From CAZWHE01 sp964633825 (GTDB lineage Bacteria > Planctomycetota > B15-G4 > CAYZWU01): 11,629 nucleotides of DNA. The notes under the pieces are model-generated. The model did not search any database, had not been told where the DNA came from, and worked only from the letters and a program-made list of their open reading frames with translations. Made by a program: the position numbers and the translations under genes. This document shows positions 7,261 through 11,629 of this stretch, one piece after another (the stretch's first letter is position 1; every line of letters begins with the position of its first letter). The stretch spans positions 1-11,629 of the forward strand of contig CAZWHE010000130.1 of the NCBI GenBank assembly GCA_964633825.1, read 5' to 3'.

Positions 7261-7442
7261 CCCCCTGATTTCGATCCGCCAAAACGGGCCAAATCGGCCG
7301 ATAGGGATATATTATGATTTTTTTATGTTTTTTATGCTCCCATATTGCATTCCCTGGTTTATTTTTATATAATCCCAGGAACATGGTATGAGAACCTGTA
7401 GGATCAGCTACAAAAATAGTTGAAGACCCTGCTCGTTTTTAT

Positions 7443-7472
7443 TTGATTGTCCCGATTGGATTTGTATATTAT
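7443..7472 (+). promoter_or_regulatory. Candidate promoter of the ArsR-family gene
   Basis: TTGATT (7443-7448) is followed after 16 nt by TATATT (7465-7470) or after 18 nt by TATTAT (7467-7472); both pairings are acceptable sigma-70-like promoters. Transcription would begin near 7478-7480, leaving a leader of about 136 nt. Confidence 0.45.
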
Positions 7473-7480
7473 GCGTGTAT

Positions 7481-7509
7481 CCTAATGGGTGCTAAAGGTC
7501 CGTATTAGG
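7481..7509 (+). repeat. Inverted repeat in the ArsR-family leader
   Basis: CCTAAT (7481-7486) and ATTAGG (7504-7509) form a perfect 6-bp inverted repeat separated by 17 nt, starting at the predicted transcription start. ArsR-family proteins often bind imperfect inverted repeats over their own promoter, so this is a candidate autoregulatory operator. The 17-nt spacing is wider than typical, which weakens the case. Confidence 0.3.
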
Positions 7510-7615
7510 GCTTACGTGTTTTTCGGGACTCTCTGGAAACGAATGATTGGAAGACCTGTACTTGGTAGAGGAAATTATTTCTTATTAACCGCAAAGTGTG
7601 GTGGGAAGAGAAGAA

Positions 7616-7984
7616 ATGAGTGATTTTACATTTATCAGTAAGTGCTCGAAGTCTTTAAAGGCGCTGTCCGACCTGAACCGTCTCAAGATACTTGAGCTCC
7701 TCTTCCAGGGCGAGCTTTGTGTTTCCGACATGGTTCGGGCGCTCAAGATTGACCAGCCAAAGGTGTCTCATCACCTCGCCATTCTGAAGCGCGGCGGTGT
7801 CATTATCGACCGCCGGCAGGGACGCAAGATTATCTACTCCCTGCATCCTGCTGTTTACAAGAAAAAGAGCGATTATGTCGACTTCATCGATTTTGGATGC
7901 TGCAGCGTGGAATTCAAATGGCGCTACAGGGGTGAGGTCAAAAAGAAGAAAGAGGCCAAAGAAGAAAAGATGTCGGCTTTTTAG
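7616..7984 (+). CDS. ArsR/SmtB-family transcriptional regulator
   Basis: A 122-residue winged-helix repressor. The core shows LSDLNRLKILELL, then ELCVSDM (33-39) at the position of the ELCVCDL metal loop of classical ArsR, the recognition helix QPKVSHHLAILKRGG (47-61), and the wing DRRQGRKIIYSL. The cysteines are Cys10, Cys35 and a vicinal pair Cys95-Cys96 in DFGCCSVEF; the second cysteine of the classical ArsR loop is Ser37. Family members dissociate from DNA on binding metals, arsenite or redox signals; the Cys pair makes thiol or metal sensing possible, but the inducer is unknown. The tail is strongly lysine/glutamate-rich. The ATG at 7616 is preferred over the GTG at 7598 because GGGAAGAG lies just upstream of it. 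No obvious target gene lies downstream, since the next gene is convergent. Confidence 0.85.
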   Translation: MSDFTFISKCSKSLKALSDLNRLKILELLFQGELCVSDMVRALKIDQPKVSHHLAILKRGGVIIDRRQGRKIIYSLHPAVYKKKSDYVDFIDFGCCSVEFKWRYRGEVKKKKEAKEEKMSAF

Positions 7985-8033
7985 CCGTTCGCCCGAGAGC
8001 CCTTTCGAATTCGAACAAAACTGAAAAACAAAG

Positions 8034-8076
8034 CCGCTTTGTGAGATATTGCTTTTGTCTCACAAAGCGGTTTTTT
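8034..8076. terminator. Bidirectional rho-independent terminator
   Basis: A perfect 13-bp stem, 8034-8046 pairing with 8058-8070, encloses an 11-nt loop. Six T follow on the plus strand (8071-8076), and an A-rich stretch before the stem gives a T-rich tail on the minus strand. It sits between two convergent genes and can end transcription from both. Confidence 0.9.
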
Positions 8077-8099
8077 GTTCGGATATGCGCGTTTTCAGC

Positions 8100-8357
8100 T
8101 CAAGCCATGCCCGGTTCCGATACCTCCTCTTCACCCGATTCCCTGGCCTTTTTCCCAAGGGAATACTCAAACTTAGCATTTGTAGATGCGTACCTGAGAT
8201 GTCCCTCCCGGCATTCGGGGCAGGTCCAGTCCAACAGAGCCGACATATTCACGTTGTAATGTGTCAAGATATTGTTGTTCTGGTTGACGAAGCACTCAAA
8301 CTGACAATCCTTGTTGTCACATTTGAACTTCAAAAGAGATATCATCGTATTCTTCAT
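8100..8357 (-). CDS. Small cysteine-rich protein, zinc-ribbon-like
   Basis: An 85-residue protein of unknown family. Cys13 and Cys18 (CX4C, with Cys22 next) and Cys46-Cys49 (CPEC) look like two knuckles of a divergent zinc ribbon; His33 is another possible ligand. The C-terminal 20 residues are acidic and probably flexible. No signal peptide or membrane segment is visible, so it should be cytosolic. Reality is supported by a strong upstream promoter (8441-8470) and the shared terminator just downstream. The start could be Met1 (8357) or Met5 (8345); neither has a strong ribosome site. It converges on the ArsR-family gene. No function is assigned. Confidence 0.65.
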   Translation of the reverse strand: MKNTMISLLKFKCDNKDCQFECFVNQNNNILTHYNVNMSALLDWTCPECREGHLRYASTNAKFEYSLGKKARESGEEEVSEPGMA

Positions 8358-8440
8358 ATCAGTTTTTCCGCACTTGTTTTTCCCGGCTTTTTTCAGTGAT
8401 GCTCTGCCGTTAGGGTGAATTTACGGCCCGTGCCGGGGAA

Positions 8441-8470
8441 ATTGTATCCTTGCGAATCAATCCCCGTCAA
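8441..8470 (-). promoter_or_regulatory. Strong sigma-70-like promoter for the cysteine-rich gene
   Basis: Read on the minus strand, TTGACG (8470-8465) and TACAAT (8446-8441) are separated by 18 nt; each matches five of six consensus bases. Transcription would start near 8434, about 77 nt before the ATG at 8357. It lies in the 161-nt gap downstream of purF. Confidence 0.7.
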
Positions 8471-8518
8471 ACCACTTTTGGCGGCGCCGCTTCGGCCGGG
8501 CAGGAGAAAAAATCATTC

Positions 8519-9976
8519 TTATATATCCTTCTTCCGATCCCGATCCTCTTCGATTGCGCTCAACATTTCACGAGTCACGTCCCCTGTGGGGTAATTTCCT
8601 GTAAAACACGCCGAACAAAAATGTTCGATCTCATCATTGCCTTCCCGCGCTCCTTCTTTGAGATCTTTGAGATCCTGGTAAAGGAGGAAATCCGCGCCGA
8701 TAGCGCCTTGAATCTCTTTGACGGTCCGCTTCTTGGCGATGAATTCTTTGCGTGTGGACATATCGATTCCATAAACACAAGGATGCCTGAGGGGCGGAGA
8801 GTACGAAGCCATGTAAACCTTTTTTGCGCCCGCTGTTCGAGCAATGGAGATGATGCTCCGCGATGTATTGCCCCGTACGATAGAATCATCGACAAGAAGA
8901 ACGTTTTTCCCTTCGAATTCGATCTGGATCGGGTTGAGCTTCATGCGTACCGATTCGCCCCGTCCCGAATCGCGGGGCATGATAAACGTCCTGCCGATAT
9001 ACCGGTTTTTGACCAGAGCTTCGCGGTAGGGAATATCAAGAGCGTTTGCCATGGCCAGGGCCGCCGTAGTTGCCGATTCGGGGACCGGTATAACGACATC
9101 CGGCCGGGGTCCGGCTCTTTTCCAGTTCTCGGCCAACCTTTCACCGAGCCGCTTACGTGTTTTATAAACGGATATTTTATCTATAAACGAATCGGGGCGG
9201 GCAAAGTAGACCCATTCAAAGATGCACGGAGTGTGCCTTTTCGAGATGATATGCTTTCTGTGAATTATTCCGCTCTTCTCGATAAAGACCGCTTCTCCGG
9301 GCTTCAGGTTGTATGTTTCGTGATAATCGAGCAAATCGAGGACAACGCTTTCCGAGGCAATACAGTACGATTTTCCATTCTCTCCTTCTCGCACCCCCAT
9401 GATGATCGGCTTGATGCCCTGTGGGTCCCGGAAGGCAAACATCCCGCGGCCTGCAAGCATCCCCGCCACGGAATAGGCGCCTTTTGCCCTCATAAAAACC
9501 GACTCGGTCGCTTTGAAAAAATCTTCCGGCTCCAGATGCTCTCCGTTTTGCTTGAGAAGCTCGTCTCCCAACAAACAGAGAAGCCCCTCAACATCACAGT
9601 CGGAATTGATATGGATCCGTCGAACCTTTCGGAAGTGTTTTTTCAAGGTTAAAAAATTGGTGACATTGCCGTTGTGGGCCATGCCGATGCCGAAGGGTGT
9701 TCCCGTCCAAAAAGGCTGAGCATCCTCCCATGATCCCAACCCGACCGTGGGATAACGCACGTGGCCGATTCCCATGCCGCCCTGAAGGATTTCCGCTTCG
9801 CCGGTCCGAAACACATCGCGAACAAAACCCGGACCCTTGACGAGATGATACCGATTTGAATAAGTCAGCATGCCGGCGGCATCTTGACCTCTATGCTGAA
9901 TTGCCAACAGCCCCCGGTAGAGGCTTTCAAAAACAGGATCATCGCCCTGGTTGATGATTCCAATTATGCCGCACAT
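8519..9976 (-). CDS. purF: Amidophosphoribosyltransferase PurF (Fe-S ligand type)
   Basis: Glutamine PRPP amidotransferase of 485 residues, the committing step of cytosolic purine synthesis (PRPP plus glutamine to phosphoribosylamine). The N-terminal Ntn-type glutaminase begins MCGIIGI, so Cys2 becomes the nucleophile after Met removal; AIQHRGQDAAG (25-35) and HNGNVTN (101-107) follow. The C-terminal phosphoribosyltransferase domain has the PRPP loop VLLVDDSIVRGNTS (359-372). Cys251, Cys400, Cys454 and Cys457 match the 4Fe-4S ligands of Bacillus subtilis PurF (contexts CIFEWVYFARPDS, HPCVYGID, CSAC). Unlike that enzyme there is no propeptide: an in-frame TAA lies at 9995-9997 with no start codon between it and the ATG. 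A GGTGAT ribosome-site-like sequence is about 6 nt upstream. No other purine gene is adjacent. Confidence 0.95.
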   Translation of the reverse strand: MCGIIGIINQGDDPVFESLYRGLLAIQHRGQDAAGMLTYSNRYHLVKGPGFVRDVFRTGEAEILQGGMGIGHVRYPTVGLGSWEDAQPFWTGTPFGIGMAHNGNVTNFLTLKKHFRKVRRIHINSDCDVEGLLCLLGDELLKQNGEHLEPEDFFKATESVFMRAKGAYSVAGMLAGRGMFAFRDPQGIKPIIMGVREGENGKSYCIASESVVLDLLDYHETYNLKPGEAVFIEKSGIIHRKHIISKRHTPCIFEWVYFARPDSFIDKISVYKTRKRLGERLAENWKRAGPRPDVVIPVPESATTAALAMANALDIPYREALVKNRYIGRTFIMPRDSGRGESVRMKLNPIQIEFEGKNVLLVDDSIVRGNTSRSIISIARTAGAKKVYMASYSPPLRHPCVYGIDMSTRKEFIAKKRTVKEIQGAIGADFLLYQDLKDLKEGAREGNDEIEHFCSACFTGNYPTGDVTREMLSAIEEDRDRKKDI

Positions 9977-9986
9977 CGAAGGATCA

Positions 9987-10016
9987 CCACAAAATTATTG
10001 GCTTACGCCACAAAAT
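9987..10016 (-). repeat. Direct repeat in the purF leader
   Basis: The 9-mer CCACAAAAT occurs at 9987-9995 and again at 10008-10016 on the plus strand, a period of 21 bp or two helical turns. Both copies are downstream of the predicted purF transcription start and close to its ribosome site. The sequence does not resemble the E. coli PurR operator or the B. subtilis PurBox. A tandem operator or leader element is possible. Confidence 0.35.
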
Positions 10017-10067
10017 CTCCAAGGGCTGCGCTTCAAAATCGTCACACCGAGAACCGCCCAGACGGCA

Positions 10068-10097
10068 ATTATAGCGCATCCTCCACAGCCCTTACAA
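10068..10097 (-). promoter_or_regulatory. Candidate purF promoter
   Basis: Read on the minus strand, a perfect -10 TATAAT (10073-10068) is preceded after 18 nt by TTGTAA (10097-10092), matching four of six -35 bases. Transcription would start near 10061, leaving a leader of about 85 nt that contains the 9-bp direct repeats. Confidence 0.6.
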
Positions 10098-10177
10098 CAA
10101 TCCCACGGCCTCGAACAAAAGAAAAGAGCAGTGGATGCCGGTTGGCTCTGAATAAGCCGATCCATAATCCTTTTCTC

Positions 10178-10206
10178 TTGACCGGAACACCATGAAGACG
10201 TTTTAT
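10178..10206 (+). promoter_or_regulatory. Weak candidate promoter of the LolA-like gene
   Basis: TTGACC (10178-10183) is followed after 17 nt by TTTTAT (10201-10206), a four-of-six -10 match. If used, transcription would start near 10213, which would rule out the upstream ATG at 10192 and support the start at 10249. Confidence 0.3.
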
Positions 10207-10248
10207 TCTTTCGTTCTTATTCCCGGAAACCCAAAAAAGGATAATGAA

Positions 10249-11133
10249 ATGCGCTGCAGTAAAGTCTTTTCCCTGGCCATCGTTTTTCTTTTTACCGTCT
10301 CTTTCTCTGCCTTTTCACAGAGCCCGGTCGGCCCGATTCAAGCCAAAAAGAGCAAAACGGGCAATTCCGCGGCCGTCAACGCATTGATAAAAGCAGAGCA
10401 AAAAATCTATTCCCCTCTCAACAACGGACTCAAGACCCTCTCTTTCGACATGCCGGTCAAGTTTCCGTCCATGACCTTGGGGCATATTTCCTACCACTTT
10501 CAGGCGCCGAACAAGGCGAACTTCAAGGTTCATTTCAAAGAAAGAATAGATAAAGCCGGGCCGGTTAAAGCCTCTTTCCTTGCAAACAAATACGTCCGGC
10601 TCTGGGATGATATCGGACGGCAGCTCGGCCGGCCCCTGTTTTTCTTCCTGGATCAATGCATGGTGACTTTTGCCGAAGAGGGGAAAGAGAATCGGATCCT
10701 CTTAACACCCCTGAAGGGAACCGAGTTGGCCAAATCGACGAAGGAGATCCTGTGTGCAATCAATGCCGAGGGTTTTATCGAAAGCATTAGCAAAACACCG
10801 CTCCGGGGTGGGCCCGAGACCAGGAAGTACACATACAAGAAATACAAAGAAAGCGATCTTTCCCTCGTAGAGACCGTCGTCAAGCAAGTCGAAAGCTTCT
10901 TGGGCAAACAAGAAATCCGTCAAACATACTGCTATCATGAAATCGGAGGGATCCCTCTCGTAAAATATTTCTCCATCAAAATAAACAATGACGAATCGAA
11001 ATTCGGCTACACGAACTTCAAGGTCAATGAAGAGATCGATCCCGCGGCCTTCAAAGATGAAAACACCGATGAAAAGGATGTTGGGGGGGGAAATCGAGAC
11101 AGTGCCGTGGATTCGGCGGGCGGAGATAGCTGA
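10249..11133 (+). CDS. Secreted protein, LolA-like, function unknown
   Basis: A 294-residue protein with a clear Sec signal peptide: MRCSK, a hydrophobic core (SLAIVFLFTVSFSAF) and likely cleavage after AFS or SQS near residue 24. No lipobox is present. The mature part has alternating beta-strand segments, FDMPVKFPSMTLGHISYHFQ followed by a P-K-F pattern and, near the end, KFGYTNFKVNEEID, which resemble the LolA/LolB-type lipoprotein-binding fold; this is pattern similarity, not a firm assignment. The C-terminal tail (DEKDVGGGNRD onward) is polar and low in complexity. The start at 10249 has AAAAAAGG about 8 nt upstream and begins the signal peptide directly; an upstream in-frame ATG at 10192 would add 19 residues that do not look like signal sequence. 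It ends 3 nt before the convergent pyrI stop, with no terminator visible between. Confidence 0.7.
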   Translation: MRCSKVFSLAIVFLFTVSFSAFSQSPVGPIQAKKSKTGNSAAVNALIKAEQKIYSPLNNGLKTLSFDMPVKFPSMTLGHISYHFQAPNKANFKVHFKERIDKAGPVKASFLANKYVRLWDDIGRQLGRPLFFFLDQCMVTFAEEGKENRILLTPLKGTELAKSTKEILCAINAEGFIESISKTPLRGGPETRKYTYKKYKESDLSLVETVVKQVESFLGKQEIRQTYCYHEIGGIPLVKYFSIKINNDESKFGYTNFKVNEEIDPAAFKDENTDEKDVGGGNRDSAVDSAGGDS

Positions 11134-11136
11134 GAT

Positions 11137-11592
11137 CTACATAAAAACAATCTCGTCCTTCCTGTAAATCCTCTCGCAATAATGGCAGGCCACCCTGACC
11201 GGATTTCTGCCGAGGACGATGAATATCGTCTCCATGTCGTAATGATTGGTCACACAGGACGGGTTCGAACACTTGACCAAGCCCCTGACGCGGTCCGGCA
11301 ATTCAGGGGTTGTTTTTTCGACCACTTTGAACTCGCGGATGATGGAGATCGTTGCTTCCGGAGAAAGAAGGGCGACTTTGCTCATTTCATCCTGGTTCAG
11401 CTCTCTTTTCTCGATCTTGATGATACCCTTTGCGCTGTGCTTTTTGCTTTCCAGGTTCAGACCTATCAGGACAACGCCCTCTTCGCCGACACCGAGCGTC
11501 TGAACAACCTGGAGCGCCGTTCCCGGGGCAAGGTGGTCGATGACGGTTCCTTCGCGCAGGGCCGTGACTTTGATCTCTTTCTTTTCAACCAT
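11137..11592 (-). CDS. pyrI: Aspartate carbamoyltransferase regulatory subunit PyrI
   Basis: A 151-residue protein, about the length of E. coli PyrI (153). PyrI binds nucleotide effectors (CTP, UTP, ATP) and links PyrB trimers into the allosteric aspartate transcarbamoylase of pyrimidine synthesis in the cytosol. The N-terminal allosteric domain starts KVTALREGTVIDH and includes IGLNLES and GIIKIE. The C-terminal zinc domain has four ligands, Cys108, Cys113, Cys136 and Cys139 (KCSNPSC and ACHYCE), needed for contact with PyrB. GGAG lies 6 nt before the ATG, inside the end of pyrB, and the two genes overlap by 8 nt, the classical pyrBI order. Confidence 0.95.
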   Translation of the reverse strand: MVEKKEIKVTALREGTVIDHLAPGTALQVVQTLGVGEEGVVLIGLNLESKKHSAKGIIKIEKRELNQDEMSKVALLSPEATISIIREFKVVEKTTPELPDRVRGLVKCSNPSCVTNHYDMETIFIVLGRNPVRVACHYCERIYRKDEIVFM

Positions 11593-11629
11593 CGATCACT
11601 CCCATTACAAGAACTAGAAGGGCCATCCT
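11585..11629 (-). CDS. pyrB: 3' end of aspartate carbamoyltransferase catalytic subunit PyrB (partial)
   Basis: The last 14 codons and TGA stop of a gene running in from beyond the right edge. The visible C-terminus, RMALLVLVMGVIDG, resembles the final helix of bacterial PyrB (ALLALVL-type ending). Position directly upstream of pyrI with an 8-nt overlap supports the call. Most of the gene is outside the window. Confidence 0.75.
   Translation of the reverse strand, partial: RMALLVLVMGVIDG

Larger units (their letters stand above)
7261..7615. other. AT-rich intergenic region
   Basis: This 355-nt gap is clearly AT-richer than its neighbours and contains no convincing gene on either strand. It includes a perfect 10-bp palindrome ATCGGCCGAT (7293-7302), a 5-bp inverted repeat CCTGG/CCAGG (7353-7357 and 7375-7379) around an AT-rich loop, the candidate arsR-family promoter and an inverted repeat listed separately. 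No clear T-tailed terminator for the operon was found. Confidence 0.6.

Noticed and set aside
7353..7379. CCTGG/CCAGG hairpin as operon terminator
   Set aside because: The stem is only 5 bp with a 17-nt AT-rich loop and has no T tract after it.
8450..9652. A 400-codon open frame on the plus strand
   Set aside because: It is antisense to purF, which has unmistakable catalytic and cluster motifs. The frame has no recognisable domain and arises from the codon bias of the opposite strand.
11259..11274. GGGTTCGAAC resembling a tRNA T-loop
   Set aside because: It lies inside the pyrI zinc-domain coding region and has no acceptor or anticodon stem around it.

Overview
The window is a moderately GC-rich bacterial segment with dense, mostly ordinary metabolic genes around one unusual operon. 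The gene types suggest an anaerobic Gram-negative bacterium: Tat and lipoprotein signals, a LolA-like secreted protein, a PurF with Fe-S ligand cysteines, a pyrB-pyrI pair, a group V cysteine-desulfurase-like enzyme and an AmmeMemoRadiSam set. Desulfobacterota (former Deltaproteobacteria) or a similar anaerobic phylum is the best guess, but no marker gene settles it.

Left arm (1-3235). The window opens with the last 33 codons of an unidentified plus-strand gene. It converges on a minus-strand pair made of a class V aminotransferase (cysteine desulfurase family) and a FabG-type reductase, 15 nt apart. Upstream of them, also on the minus strand, is an orphan iron(III)-type periplasmic binding lipoprotein with its own promoter.

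Centre (3331-7260). Divergent from the binding protein is a tightly overlapping plus-strand operon: a lipoprotein fusing a MEMO1-like domain to an AMMECR1 domain, a Tat-signal DUF362 protein, and a radical SAM enzyme of the AmmeMemoRadiSam type that itself begins with a near-ideal Tat motif. All three products carry export signals. An exported radical SAM pathway is biochemically surprising, and this is the main item of interest. The operon has a candidate extended -10 promoter and a roughly 130-nt leader that can fold just ahead of the ribosome binding site.

Right of centre (7261-8500). A 355-nt AT-rich gap holds a candidate promoter and an inverted repeat before an ArsR-family regulator with a vicinal Cys-Cys pair. 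A strong bidirectional terminator separates it from a convergent gene for an 85-residue cysteine-rich (zinc-ribbon-like) protein, which has one of the clearest sigma-70-like promoters in the window.

Right arm (8519-11629). purF (first step of purine synthesis) is on the minus strand with a clear promoter and a repeat-bearing leader. Divergent from it is a secreted LolA-like protein of unknown role, which converges on pyrI and the 3' end of pyrB. No CRISPR array, tRNA, rRNA, insertion sequence or integration site was seen.
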